Assembly: GCF_900637685.1 (NCBI RefSeq)
Contig: NZ_LR134388.1
Span: 1,058,501 to 1,122,500 of the forward strand
Direction of reading: 5' to 3'
DNA from: Legionella sainthelensi
GTDB lineage: Bacteria; Pseudomonadota; Gammaproteobacteria; Legionellales; Legionellaceae
Length of the DNA: 64,000 bases
How positions within the stretch are numbered: the first letter of the stretch is position 1; each line of letters opens with the position of its first letter. The translations under genes and the position numbers were made by a program. A model generated the notes under the pieces. That model was not told where the DNA came from. It worked only from the letters and a program-made list of their open reading frames with translations, and searched no databases. Below are positions 16,910-26,419 of this stretch, in pieces.

Positions 16910-17217
16910 ATCATCATCGCATCAATAAACAAGAAAATAGCGAGTAGATACCAACGAATTTTCAGAGCTGTAGTGAGTTGTTCGGATGTGAGTTGATCAT
17001 TAATACGCATGATCAACCTTGGCCATAACAAAATCAAAACCAGATAAAGTAGTCCATGTAAGCCCAGAAACAAGGGCTGTATATTGGCGAATGTATGTTG
17101 CCAACGGGTGAGAAGATTTGTATTGATAATCCAAGGAGCAATTATCAATAAACCAATGATTGGTAAAATGGCTTGAATCAGTACTATAATGGATGAACGG
17201 ATGTAATGTTTAATCAT
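16894..17217 (-). CDS. Small membrane protein between traG and traD
   Basis: 107 residues with three hydrophobic helices (about 10-30, 47-66 and 88-106). No named family is recognised. It sits between the TraG-like gene and traD and overlaps the start of traD by 16 bp, so it is likely made together with the coupling protein and may act in the same inner-membrane complex. Confidence 0.7.
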   Translation of the reverse strand: MIKHYIRSSIIVLIQAILPIIGLLIIAPWIINTNLLTRWQHTFANIQPLFLGLHGLLYLVLILLWPRLIMRINDQLTSEQLTTALKIRWYLLAIFLFIDAMMIWRML

Positions 17218-17231
17218 AGGGATAGCTCCAA

Positions 17232-17405
17232 ATGAGAAAGGTATTTCGGTTGTTGGCAGTTTTTCTTGATGCCATTGTCGGAGTGGCAGAGGATAAACCT
17301 GCCAAACGCTACATGTCTGTTTATGAGGCTCAAGATAAACTTGATAATGGTTTGATCACTATTCGTGAATACAATGAAGCCTTCGAACGTAAAGATGTGC
17401 TTTAA
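17232..17405 (+). CDS. Small SHOCT-like protein on the opposite strand
   Basis: A 57-residue plus-strand frame, MRKVFRLLAVFLDAIVGVAE, fills the gap between two minus-strand conjugation genes. The C-terminal half (A-Q-D-K-L-D-N-G-L-I-T-I-R-E-Y-N-E-A-F) matches the SHOCT helix-turn pattern of a G-x-I-T-x-x-E-Y core. The N-terminus is a short hydrophobic helix. A minus-strand frame over the same bases has no sensible features. It is too short for certainty, and the ribosome site is weak. Confidence 0.5.
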   Translation: MRKVFRLLAVFLDAIVGVAEDKPAKRYMSVYEAQDKLDNGLITIREYNEAFERKDVL

Positions 17406-17410
17406 CATGT

Positions 17411-18964
17411 TCATCGAATTCCTTTTGAAATAATTTTTAGTCCTGTCTTGGCTACCTGCATACCAGATTGAGCCATGCTTTCACTATTCCTATCCGCACC
17501 ATTAACCAAATCCATAAGACCAGCCCCAGCGTCACCGCCAAAATGACTTGATAATCTCAGCAACAAAACAGGTGCTACGAGGTAGAACATTACAGCCATA
17601 TTCTTCATGGCCGAAATCGCATCGTTTTCACCTAATGGGTCTAGCACAGAGCGTTCAAGAAAACCCACCAGGTGCCAGAGGTATTGCAGAAAAATTGCCA
17701 TCAAAAATAGGGCGCACAAACTACCCAACGCTCTTGGACTATAGCAACTTAAAGACAATACCATCGGTGTTAAAATGATTAAAAAGAACATAAAAAACGC
17801 TTGCATCACAGGCAGGGTTTGCATGATTGCTTCTCTTTTTAATGGGGTGGATGTCCAGGATTTTGTCCATTGTCCGACATTGACCAGGCTATGGGTAATG
17901 GCAGATGCGACCTTTCCATTGTTATTGTCCATGAGGTTTTGCATTGAACTTGTCTGCATGTCTTTGCTTTCTTGCAAGAGCATTTTCGCAATAAAATCTT
18001 CTGCGCTGATGTCTGCTTTCCATGCTTTGGGGTGTTTCACTTTATACTGACGAACCCTATCCAGCATGGCATAATAGTTTAGATGTTTATTAAAAACACT
18101 AGCCTGATTAGAGACTTCAACCAGGTCAGTTTTGATTTTATTCCACCATTGCTGACAGCTGGGATAACCATCTTCTGGCAGTTGTTCGGGTGGGATATCG
18201 CCACGATTAGCCGCTTTTTCAAGATTGCGATTAGGAGCTTGATGAAAGGTAAAGCCTGGGACGGGTTGGCGAGCATGAAGTTTAGTGTAATACATCTTTT
18301 GCAAGATTTTAGAACCCATCCAGTTTAAATCATCTTCACCGCCATAGCGTTTGAGCATGGGATCTAATTCACTGGCTTCATGCTTTTCACTGTTGAATTG
18401 CGTTCTCGCTTCAATAAAACATTGTTTATGAAAATCCAATGCCTGTTTGCGAACGCTCTGGGGTAGATAGGTTGATACCAGATCGCCTTGAATGGACTGT
18501 AAGCTATCGGTGCACCCCGTTACTTTCATGAGACTGTAAGTAAAGCTCGACATGAAATTCTGGATGATGGCAAAGCCTATAGGAATTTTGACCTGGTTAG
18601 TCAGTAGATCCGCAAAGGCTTCATCATAAGTTGTGCCGCTGTCGCCAATGACCGCAGTTGTTGGGTTCTTCAGTCCACATAAGGGTTTAAATTGTAAGGC
18701 TTTAGTTTCCAACGGTACACAAGGATAGACAAATAAGCTGCATATCAGAAAAGTGACTGCCAATTCATAAAGGAAATTATTTAAAGCATGTTCCACCGCA
18801 TAGAAAGCACCGGCTGGATTGAGCACATTTTTAAGAAAGCGATAACCAATGGCTAAAAAGCCAAGATATAACAGCCCTGTTTGCCACAGGGCGTTAAATA
18901 GAACCTCATATTGTTGCCAGCCTAGATAGGTGGTGTAGAGGGATAAAGGATTAAAGACGATCAT
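17411..18964 (-). CDS. TraG N-terminal-like mating-pair membrane protein
   Basis: 517 residues. Hydrophobic helices near 26-46, 65-90, 395-420, 425-445 and 465-485 surround a large periplasmic part rich in Cys and Pro. The opening (M-I-V-F-N-P-L-S-L-Y-T-T-Y-L-G-W) and placement match the TraG-N component of GI-type ICEs. This is the mating-pair-formation inner-membrane protein that follows the TraH-like gene. It starts 3 bp after that gene ends. Confidence 0.85.
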   Translation of the reverse strand: MIVFNPLSLYTTYLGWQQYEVLFNALWQTGLLYLGFLAIGYRFLKNVLNPAGAFYAVEHALNNFLYELAVTFLICSLFVYPCVPLETKALQFKPLCGLKNPTTAVIGDSGTTYDEAFADLLTNQVKIPIGFAIIQNFMSSFTYSLMKVTGCTDSLQSIQGDLVSTYLPQSVRKQALDFHKQCFIEARTQFNSEKHEASELDPMLKRYGGEDDLNWMGSKILQKMYYTKLHARQPVPGFTFHQAPNRNLEKAANRGDIPPEQLPEDGYPSCQQWWNKIKTDLVEVSNQASVFNKHLNYYAMLDRVRQYKVKHPKAWKADISAEDFIAKMLLQESKDMQTSSMQNLMDNNNGKVASAITHSLVNVGQWTKSWTSTPLKREAIMQTLPVMQAFFMFFLIILTPMVLSLSCYSPRALGSLCALFLMAIFLQYLWHLVGFLERSVLDPLGENDAISAMKNMAVMFYLVAPVLLLRLSSHFGGDAGAGLMDLVNGADRNSESMAQSGMQVAKTGLKIISKGIR

Positions 18965-18966
18965 GA

Positions 18967-20334
18967 TTAAGCTCCTTTATTTTCTTTGACGTAGATTGCT
19001 CCATTTTTTACTGCTGGCTGTTCATGATCCTGGCCTGGGATATTTTGGTTTTGTGCTTGGTGTCGAATGTCCATGATGGTTCCTAAAGTCTCATTCATCA
19101 TTTTTTTGCGGACATCGTTTTCAAAGGACAAAGAGTGTATGTCATCATCCAGTTTTTTCAGGGCAAACAAGACCATGTTCATAGCAGGTTTTAAATTCTG
19201 AACTTCTTGCACTTGCAATCCTGCCTGTAAAATACGACGCATCATTAAGGCTTTATCCAACATGTTTTGGACAGCAATTTCCTCAGCTAATTTCGAGACT
19301 GTGAGCATCTGTTCTTCACGGGGTAAATGTTGAATTGTGATAATAACTTCATCAGTAATCAGTAAATTGGAGGCGCTGACTTTATGCAGATTTTCTTCGG
19401 TCAGTGTCCATGCACCATTGACTAAATTCCATAAGGCTTTGGCAATGTTCTGACTACAGGTATTAGCATTCGCACAGCTCTGCAATAAGGCTGACAAGCC
19501 TATCCCTGCCTTAGCATCGTGATTTTGTTTGTTTTCACTGCTGCTGACTTGAATATCACCCAAAACCTTAACTGCCCAATTGGCCGCATCAGTGGGCGTT
19601 GGCCAACTTAGAGTCATAGGAATTTTGGTAATTGGTTTCTCCAAGGAATTTAAAGGTTTTCTCTCCAAAAGAATGTTGTACCCAGCAATGACTACATCAT
19701 TAATCACCTTAATGGGACGTTGGAATTTACCGCCAGAATTGCCTTTATCACTTCCTATCCAGGGTAGGCCGTATTCATCTCTTTTTTGGGCAATACTTTT
19801 TGACGTTTCTGTCACATCGATGTTTTCCTTCTTAGCCCGTTTAGCAGCATCGAGCCATCCCTGACTATCCGAGACTGATAACATGCCTTCCATAGGAGAT
19901 TGGTTTTGTTCCAGTGCTTGTTTAACCTCCTGACAATCTTTAACTTTGAGTGAAAATTCATTTTGCGCGCTAGATGCAGCATTTTGTAGAACATTGTATA
20001 AAGCAGGCATGGATTGCTGTAGCTTATAAAGCGGAAATCCTGCGACAGAGCCTTTCAAATTATCAATTACGCCGCCAGGGATATTTAATGCTGATTTCTT
20101 TAAATCCTGAAAAGTATTGGTAATGGATACCACAGGATTAAAACCACTACAGGAAAAGCCCATACGACCATCTATATCTGCACCAATAACCAGTGTTTGA
20201 TCTTTATTGACTGGTGGAATAAATAAATTGGATGTTCCTCCTAATTCGTAATAGTAATCAGATTGGCTGGGCATAAAGCCGCCAGCATGGATCAGTGAAG
20301 GTATTAGTAAGATAAGCAGTAGTGATTTTTTCAT
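18967..20334 (-). CDS. Periplasmic T4SS protein of the PFL_4711/TraH-like family
   Basis: 455 residues with a signal peptide (M-K-K-S-L-L-L-I-L-L-I-P-S-L-I-H-A) cut near residue 17. The mature protein contains Y-E-L-G-G-T-S, a C-S-G-F-N-P segment, a conserved Cys pair (C-A-N-A-N-T-C near 290) and a helical C-terminal third. Position between the TraU-like and TraG-like genes is the standard one in GI-type systems. It probably helps assemble the outer-membrane part of the mating channel. Confidence 0.85.
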   Translation of the reverse strand: MKKSLLLILLIPSLIHAGGFMPSQSDYYYELGGTSNLFIPPVNKDQTLVIGADIDGRMGFSCSGFNPVVSITNTFQDLKKSALNIPGGVIDNLKGSVAGFPLYKLQQSMPALYNVLQNAASSAQNEFSLKVKDCQEVKQALEQNQSPMEGMLSVSDSQGWLDAAKRAKKENIDVTETSKSIAQKRDEYGLPWIGSDKGNSGGKFQRPIKVINDVVIAGYNILLERKPLNSLEKPITKIPMTLSWPTPTDAANWAVKVLGDIQVSSSENKQNHDAKAGIGLSALLQSCANANTCSQNIAKALWNLVNGAWTLTEENLHKVSASNLLITDEVIITIQHLPREEQMLTVSKLAEEIAVQNMLDKALMMRRILQAGLQVQEVQNLKPAMNMVLFALKKLDDDIHSLSFENDVRKKMMNETLGTIMDIRHQAQNQNIPGQDHEQPAVKNGAIYVKENKGA

Positions 20335-20343
20335 GGCATCGTC

Positions 20344-21399
20344 CTATCGTTTTTGAGGTTGTTCTACTTTGGGAAAGGTTAAAAAGTTCACGAGTTTGCC
20401 TTCGTGTTGAATACAGCCTCGGTATTTACGCCAGAGGACAAATACATAATTACCATTACCCGCTTTGTCATCTTCTGTACCAAAATCCTGCGCATCCCCT
20501 GGGCGAATATTTCGATTAATAGGGTAGATTTCCTGCCATATGACTTTGGTTTTTCTCGGGTCATAAATAGCATTAGCAACCACACAGTTTTTCCCACAGG
20601 AATTACGGGTGGATTTGCAGACATGAAGGGGATTTTTATTAGTGACAATATCTACAGCGTGCATTGCTGCAACAACTGAAGCTCTATAGTTATAGGGTTG
20701 AGTCACTCGCATTAATCTTGGAATTTCAGAGCCCCAATTTTGGGTGAATGTGCCAATGTCATGGTTAATTAATAGATGGGGATGAGTTCCCATATACAAT
20801 AATTCAGCGGCTTCCGTTCTATCCATGACCGCATCAGCTTCTGCAAGATAATAAGGGACACCAAAACCTGTTTCAGATCTGTGGGACAGGTAGGGAATAC
20901 GATAAAAAGCAGCAGGGCTGCCAATCACATCAACAATGCGTGTGCGCTCATCGTTGATATGCAGATCGGTGGTTTGACCGCTGTCATTGCCAAACCCTAA
21001 TTCAGAACCAGTCGCAGCTTTATAAGCTTGTTGGTACATTGTTCTTGCTGCCTTATTTTCGTAAAGCGTTCGTGCCTCAAGCCAGGGATTTTCTTCTGGT
21101 TTATTACTGACAGTAATGATTAAATCAGGCAAGAACTGCTCAATAGCAGGTGTGACCTCAAGTCTTGGCGGTAAACGACCTACAGTCCAGGTGCAAGAGC
21201 CAACCACTTTGTAATGGCTGTTTTGAAACAGTTTTTGCAAGACCCGTGTGGCTATAGTGAAGGTATTCACAGGGTGAGGCGGGCTCGTGCTTTCTAAGGC
21301 AAAGGACAATTTAGTCATAAAAATAAGTCCTATTGTGAGTGTCCGTTTTAGGTTGTTCGAGTTTTTTAGCCATGATTTCAGCAGCTTCAAGGACATCAT
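20344..21399 (-). CDS. TraU-family T4SS protein (PFL_4710-like)
   Basis: 351 residues. A basic start and hydrophobic stretch (L-T-I-G-L-I-F-M-T-K-L-S-F-A) look like a signal peptide. An internal ATG at 21318 is an alternative start. Recognisable are V-G-S-C-T-W-T-V-G-R near 65, many cysteines, and W-G-S-E-I-P-R-L near 220, as in TraU-like periplasmic proteins needed for DNA transfer. The 5' end overlaps the ATPase gene by 89 bp if the first ATG is used. No TrbC-like PFL_4709 gene is seen between them. Confidence 0.85.
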   Translation of the reverse strand: MMSLKLLKSWLKNSNNLKRTLTIGLIFMTKLSFALESTSPPHPVNTFTIATRVLQKLFQNSHYKVVGSCTWTVGRLPPRLEVTPAIEQFLPDLIITVSNKPEENPWLEARTLYENKAARTMYQQAYKAATGSELGFGNDSGQTTDLHINDERTRIVDVIGSPAAFYRIPYLSHRSETGFGVPYYLAEADAVMDRTEAAELLYMGTHPHLLINHDIGTFTQNWGSEIPRLMRVTQPYNYRASVVAAMHAVDIVTNKNPLHVCKSTRNSCGKNCVVANAIYDPRKTKVIWQEIYPINRNIRPGDAQDFGTEDDKAGNGNYVFVLWRKYRGCIQHEGKLVNFLTFPKVEQPQKR

Positions 21400-24076
21400 G
21401 TTCTTTCTCCAGAAGATGGCGTTGTGCTTTTTCAGATTTTTCAGTCATTAACAGGGCAAGTAGGTAGCGCGGTGGAATGACGCGAAACAGTCCCTGATAA
21501 CGTGACCCTAATAAAACTGCTTCTGCATACAAGCCTTTTTGCGAATCAATATCTCTGATTAAGGTTTCTTGTTGAGGTGTTAAGGATTTAAAGCGTTTTA
21601 CGTCAGTAATTTCTTTTTCATCAAGCCCCAATAAAATCCAGGTTTCAATCAACGATAAAATTTTGGTGGCTTTTTCAGAATTCATGTCAGTGACGTTTTG
21701 GGTAATGGCAACCAGCCAAAGCCCGAGCTTTCTTGCCACTTTAGCAACCAGTAAACACACGGTTACAACAGAGGGGATTTGAAATTGCAAATGGGATTCA
21801 TCAATAAAGAGAAAGGTTGGTCTGTTATCGTTTTGGGTAGCTTCTGCCATAGCCAGTATTCTTGGCAATAATGACACCATTACCAAAGCCAGCTTTCCGG
21901 TATCATCCTTAATAGCCGAAATATCAATATGAAAAATATCAAAGTCACCTAAAGGCTCTGTCGGCACATTAAAAAATCGAGATTTGGCGCTGTTAATTAC
22001 ATAGCTGTTCAAGCGATCGTGCATATCCAGAATGCGGTCTTTCTTACGAGCCACCGTTTCTTTATCTAATCGTCGTTTAAACGCACTGACTATATGTTCA
22101 GTGAGCATTTGCGGTATGTCATTATTAAAGGATGTTAAAATAGCATCACTTAACACCTCTATTAACAGCGTTTCATCAGCCAAGGTAAATTGTTCTTCTT
22201 CCATAGCATTGGCTTCTGTAATCATGGTACGTAAAGCTAGAGCAAGCTCGGCCAGATAGGAGCGGTGACCATCACCACAGATCACGTCCTCTGAATTAGC
22301 AGGCTCTTGAAGATTGCCCTTTAATTCCATAATTTTTTGAGCGATTAAAGTAGCCTGCTCTGTACTTAAATTATCCGTGATTTCAGGAATGGCTTTATAT
22401 GCTTCACAAAATGGATTTAATGGAACTGCTTCATCTTTCTTATTGCTCAGTAATAACTGTTTGGTCTTTTTACCGTGCGCCTTGGCATGAACAAGTATCC
22501 TGTCAAAAGAGTTTCCCATTTCAAAGAGCACTACTCGGGCATTTTTCATGGCCAATAATGATTGGATCATCCAGCCTGTCAAAACTGACTTACCACCTCC
22601 TGAGTTGGCAAAAATAGCGCAATGAGAATTTTGACTAACAAAATCATGATGCAGTAAGTCAAAGAAAACAGGTTCACCCAAACGATTGAAAAAGGGGAAA
22701 CAAGGTAAATGCCTTGCACCTTGGTTACGGCCATATACCGGAAGTAAAGCTGCTAGTTCAGTGGCATACATAAGACGGTCAAAGCATAAGTATTGACGGG
22801 CATAGTGAGGATCAAAATTAAACGGCAAGGCATTGAGCCAGGAATTTAGAGGATGAAGATCATACCTGGAATGAATCAATGGCATTTTGGCATCGTTGAA
22901 AATCGTATGCAGATTTTTTTCTATGACTTGAGCTTGTTGTTCATCTTCTGCTTGATAAAAAACGGCCTGATTAACCCAGAACAGTCGATTGCCAGTACTT
23001 AATTCATTACGAGCTGTTCTAATATCATCTCTAACTTCTTGAGGTTTTAGACTGGTTCCAACGATTCCTTTTTCCAATCGCGTTAAATGAGAATCAAGAT
23101 TTTCATCATGACTAAAGACGACTTGGATTGTGTAGATGCTTCCTTCTGGCAGAGTGTCTAAAAGTGCATATCGGTGCTTGGGATTGGCTTGTTGTCTTTC
23201 TCGTGAGACTAAACCAATGATAGGAGCTTCTTTTAACCCATCCACATATAGAATTCTTTGTTTCATTCCTTCTAAGATGAATCCTTGCTCATCGCTTTCT
23301 GGCGGCGTAAAAAAAACATTTTGGGCTAGGTTAAAACCCGCTGGTATCGGATTAGGATAAGGGTATTGTTCTAATATCGCGTCAGCTGATTTGGGATTAA
23401 ACCAACGTACCCACCACTGGTAATAATCTTGTCCTTTGAGGCGTTTGATTTCTAACCCAGGTGAACGCAGTTTGGTTTCAATCTGGCTAATGACTTCTTG
23501 GTGTTCGAGAAGAATTTGTTCTCGGGGTAGGGTAGTTTGATGTAATTGTCTATAAAACAAAACTCTGATTCTTCGTCTTCGTCCACGATAGGGTGCACCT
23601 GTTTTAGGATCGATAAATAAGCCTTCGGGTTGGGTCATTTTATTGTAGAGATCGTGCAGGCGTTCTAAATAATCTTGTGTTAATAAACTTTCTCTAAATT
23701 GTTGGGGAATTTGGGCTTTAATATGCGTGATAACGGGATCAAGGCAATATTCATCTTGAACAAACATCTGCATGACCCAAGGGTCAACGGCATGGAGAGG
23801 AACCACAGATGCAAAGGTATCCCGAATTTTATTAAACACAGCCTGTAAGTACTCAGGAGAAGCGGCTTCTGCTTGAATGTCGCCTAATTCAAACCCTGAA
23901 CCTAAACTTTTGCCATCGGCAAATAAAAAGACCTGCTCTTGTTCATTAAAATCAACAATAGCGAGTCTATCGGCAAATGAGGGTAAAGGATTGGAGTAAT
24001 ACTTTTTAACTGCTTGTTCCTTTATAGCTTGGGGATTCATTTCCCCAAGCAACCAGTTAGATAATCGTTTCATCAT
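21311..24076 (-). CDS. VirB4/TraC-type conjugation ATPase
   Basis: 921 residues. Walker A is I-F-A-N-S-G-G-G-K-S-V-L-T-G near 470-483. Walker B is P-T-F-L-F-I-D-E-S-H-L near 765. The region R-E-R-Q-Q-A-N-P-K-H-R and the long N-terminal domain before 450 match the GI-type ICE ATPase (PFL_4704-like, TIGR03744 type). It powers pilus assembly and substrate transfer at the inner membrane. Length fits the family (about 900-950). It follows the lipoprotein gene by 6 bp. Confidence 0.95.
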   Translation of the reverse strand: MMKRLSNWLLGEMNPQAIKEQAVKKYYSNPLPSFADRLAIVDFNEQEQVFLFADGKSLGSGFELGDIQAEAASPEYLQAVFNKIRDTFASVVPLHAVDPWVMQMFVQDEYCLDPVITHIKAQIPQQFRESLLTQDYLERLHDLYNKMTQPEGLFIDPKTGAPYRGRRRRIRVLFYRQLHQTTLPREQILLEHQEVISQIETKLRSPGLEIKRLKGQDYYQWWVRWFNPKSADAILEQYPYPNPIPAGFNLAQNVFFTPPESDEQGFILEGMKQRILYVDGLKEAPIIGLVSRERQQANPKHRYALLDTLPEGSIYTIQVVFSHDENLDSHLTRLEKGIVGTSLKPQEVRDDIRTARNELSTGNRLFWVNQAVFYQAEDEQQAQVIEKNLHTIFNDAKMPLIHSRYDLHPLNSWLNALPFNFDPHYARQYLCFDRLMYATELAALLPVYGRNQGARHLPCFPFFNRLGEPVFFDLLHHDFVSQNSHCAIFANSGGGKSVLTGWMIQSLLAMKNARVVLFEMGNSFDRILVHAKAHGKKTKQLLLSNKKDEAVPLNPFCEAYKAIPEITDNLSTEQATLIAQKIMELKGNLQEPANSEDVICGDGHRSYLAELALALRTMITEANAMEEEQFTLADETLLIEVLSDAILTSFNNDIPQMLTEHIVSAFKRRLDKETVARKKDRILDMHDRLNSYVINSAKSRFFNVPTEPLGDFDIFHIDISAIKDDTGKLALVMVSLLPRILAMAEATQNDNRPTFLFIDESHLQFQIPSVVTVCLLVAKVARKLGLWLVAITQNVTDMNSEKATKILSLIETWILLGLDEKEITDVKRFKSLTPQQETLIRDIDSQKGLYAEAVLLGSRYQGLFRVIPPRYLLALLMTEKSEKAQRHLLEKEHDVLEAAEIMAKKLEQPKTDTHNRTYFYD

Positions 24077-24082
24077 GGCTCC

Positions 24083-24430
24083 TTAATACAGTTCTGATGC
24101 CAAGGCATACTGGTTTTGCTTGTAAAGGAAAAAGCGTGTCGTGTAGGCAGGTTTGATGATTTGTTCATCACCCAATTGCGCCACATGTGCGAAAACATGG
24201 ATAGGCACTTCAGGGTTAGGCAGTTGCTTAAATTCTTCACCTGAATCATCAAAACGCATCTGCTGGTAAACAGGTTTTTGTATGGGTTGTTGCAGGCTTT
24301 GCTGATACAACTGGCTCACCGTTAAACCCTGTTCAGGAATGGCGTTTTGCGACATCCTGGCAGTGGAACAAGCGCTTAACGCCAGGCTAGCGCAAAGCAT
24401 TATCAAAGTTTTTTTGTTGATGGTAACCAT
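24083..24430 (-). CDS. T4SS outer-membrane lipoprotein (PFL_4706-like)
   Basis: 115 residues with a lipoprotein signal: basic M-V-T-I-N-K-K, hydrophobic run, lipobox L-S-A-C with the lipidated Cys at residue 21. The mature part is short (about 95) with Q-x-x-Y-Q-Q-S-L-Q and an L-P-N-P-E-V block. This matches the small lipoprotein always found directly before the VirB4-like ATPase in GI-type ICEs. It likely plays the VirB7-like role of anchoring the channel. Overlaps the upstream gene by 44 bp. Confidence 0.85.
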   Translation of the reverse strand: MVTINKKTLIMLCASLALSACSTARMSQNAIPEQGLTVSQLYQQSLQQPIQKPVYQQMRFDDSGEEFKQLPNPEVPIHVFAHVAQLGDEQIIKPAYTTRFFLYKQNQYALASELY

Positions 24431-25646
24431 AAGCTAATACCCTCCCTTGGTGTTCTTTATCAATGGCTATGGTTTGGCTGAAATGTAAACTGAGTTGATT
24501 AGGGATAAATCCTGAATGGCTGCGGATGCTGGCGGGAACAAAGACCATATCGAAGCTGCCCTGGATTCTTTTCTCAAGCCAGTCAGTAATCTTTTGACTG
24601 CCTTCGTTGATTGCCCCTCCCGCGGCAAAGTGTGCTAAATCGCCTGTAGGCGTGGCAATGGCAGAACCGCCCTCAGCTTGATAGCTCATTTGCCATTTAG
24701 ACAGAGCATTTCCTGCACCTTGAATACCGCCAGCCGCCATGAAGGCAGTTAATACTCTGGGGGCATTTGTGATGTATTGTCCTTTGATGCATGGGTTGCC
24801 GAATTGGGTAGTCAAATAACCAATGCTGTCGTTATTCACCAGCTCCGCGGAGCTTTTCATTTGTTCCTGGCCGACACTCACAAAATGCCCATCTTCAAAG
24901 ACAAATAAGGCTGAGGTGACATAGGCGCGAACACAACTGATGTTATCGAGAAAGGAACCAACGCCAATCGAATAACCGCTGATTTTCATACCAGTGATTT
25001 CTTCGGGTAATTGCATTCCATTGGCTGTCATTAAATCCCCTCGACTTACCATTGCTGTGAAGGGAAATAAAGGCTGCATGAGTTTACCTTCAACAGGCAC
25101 TTCGCCGATTAAAGCTGATAAGAGCGTGATTTTGCTAAAATCACTGCCAGCTGGAATGGTATAAAAGGGCGTTTTAGTAGGTGCTTCTTCCTTGGTCGTT
25201 GTGTCATGTTCGGTGAAAATTTTGCTTTCTGTCGGAGCTTTATCCAACAAGGTATCCAGATCTTTAATTTGACCAGATACAGTAGCTTGATTGCTTTCCA
25301 TGGGGTAAGATTGCGTTTGGTGTTCAGTGAGTGACGCAAATTTTTCCTTTAATGTGTTCAGTTCATCTTGCAGTGCAAAACTTGTTTCTTGTTTGGGTTG
25401 TTTTAATTGTTTTTGTAGCGATTTATTCTCTTTGTGCATTTGCGCTAATTTCTTTTCTGTTTCTAATAATCGTGCGGAAACATCACGAATGTTGTCATTG
25501 AATTGGCTTGCTATAGCCTCGCCAAAATTATTAGGATTAGGCATATTGTCGCTAACAGGTGAGCTATGACGGCTATTGATAAGAATCATAATGACCGCAA
25601 AAACCACCGAGCCTGCCAAAATTTTAATGCCATTGTTTTTATTCAT
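24387..25646 (-). CDS. VirB10/TraB-like T4SS protein (PFL_4705-like)
   Basis: 419 residues. One membrane helix (residues 8-23) is followed by a predicted coiled coil (about 50-115, many Leu/Lys/Glu heptads), then a Pro/Thr linker and a C-terminal beta-rich domain from about 160. That domain has I-P-A-G-S-D-F-S near 168 and G-x-G-S-F-L-D-N-I-S-C near 230. This is the architecture of TraB/VirB10 proteins that span the periplasm. Its start overlaps the stop of the preceding gene by 4 bp. Confidence 0.85.
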   Translation of the reverse strand: MNKNNGIKILAGSVVFAVIMILINSRHSSPVSDNMPNPNNFGEAIASQFNDNIRDVSARLLETEKKLAQMHKENKSLQKQLKQPKQETSFALQDELNTLKEKFASLTEHQTQSYPMESNQATVSGQIKDLDTLLDKAPTESKIFTEHDTTTKEEAPTKTPFYTIPAGSDFSKITLLSALIGEVPVEGKLMQPLFPFTAMVSRGDLMTANGMQLPEEITGMKISGYSIGVGSFLDNISCVRAYVTSALFVFEDGHFVSVGQEQMKSSAELVNNDSIGYLTTQFGNPCIKGQYITNAPRVLTAFMAAGGIQGAGNALSKWQMSYQAEGGSAIATPTGDLAHFAAGGAINEGSQKITDWLEKRIQGSFDMVFVPASIRSHSGFIPNQLSLHFSQTIAIDKEHQGRVLAYGYHQQKNFDNALR

Positions 25647-26419
25647 CGGCTGTACCTCGCATGTTGGGTGAGTGCTGTTGCAAAAGGCTGATCAGAGATT
25701 AAAAAGACAGTAGTGCTTTCATGCTGATTGCGTGGCGGCAGTTCGCTTTTAGGATAAAAGCTGGCGGTTTGCCAATGCCCCATCAGTTTGGTGAATTGCA
25801 GCTTTGAAGGTTGATTCAGCAAATTTTTTAAATCCACTGCGGTGACATAAAGATTGCCTCCACGCCATGAAGCCAGGGGTTGAGCTTCAATACTTGCTCC
25901 ATAAAACAAAGAGATGGTTTTATTGGTTTGCATGGGTGAACGGTAAATTCCCTCTGGAATTTCTCTGACTCGTTCAGGCGAATACAAGGCTTGAATGGCA
26001 AAACGTGTTAATTGAATGGCATTATATTCGTACTGACTGGCTCCTGCATTGTGGGTAGTTTTAGGATCATCAATCAGAATCTCAATTGGTATTGCATTGA
26101 TTGCTTTTTCATTGGCGTTAAGGTTAAGAATAATTACCTCACCTTCAGGCAATAGCTGGACAATCAATCGAGAATCTTTGAATGATTCTTTGGCTTTAAG
26201 ATAGAGGCTTCCTTTGACTTTCAGAATATCAAGATTGGCGCTGAGTTGTTGATCAATCACCTTAATGGCCTGGGGAAACTGAACCAGCCTTTCTTTATTA
26301 ATAGGTAATTCAATCGTTAAAGGGACTTTTTCCCAAACCAGATGTTCACTTTGCAAGGCATAGCTTAGGTGCATTACGATAAAGCCCAGAGTGAATAAGC
26401 TAATTTTAATGAGTTTCAT
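25643..26419 (-). CDS. T4SS periplasmic protein (PFL_4704-like, TraK/VirB9-type)
   Basis: 258 residues from the ATG at 26419. The longer frame from 26479 has no family-like N-terminus. A signal peptide M-K-L-I-K-I-S-L-F-T-L-G-F-I-V-M is followed by beta-rich sequence with P-L-T-I-E-L-P-I-N-K-E-R-L-V-Q-F-P near 32, then D-D-P near 115, and a C-terminal strand-rich domain. This TraK/VirB9-like order is conserved between the VirB8-like and VirB10-like genes. It should sit in the outer-membrane core complex. Confidence 0.8.
   Translation of the reverse strand: MKLIKISLFTLGFIVMHLSYALQSEHLVWEKVPLTIELPINKERLVQFPQAIKVIDQQLSANLDILKVKGSLYLKAKESFKDSRLIVQLLPEGEVIILNLNANEKAINAIPIEILIDDPKTTHNAGASQYEYNAIQLTRFAIQALYSPERVREIPEGIYRSPMQTNKTISLFYGASIEAQPLASWRGGNLYVTAVDLKNLLNQPSKLQFTKLMGHWQTASFYPKSELPPRNQHESTTVFLISDQPFATALTQHARYSR

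Noticed and set aside
17214..17414. 66-codon minus frame between traG and the small membrane gene
   Set aside because: The sequence lacks membrane or domain features, while the plus strand over the same bases reads as a SHOCT-like protein.
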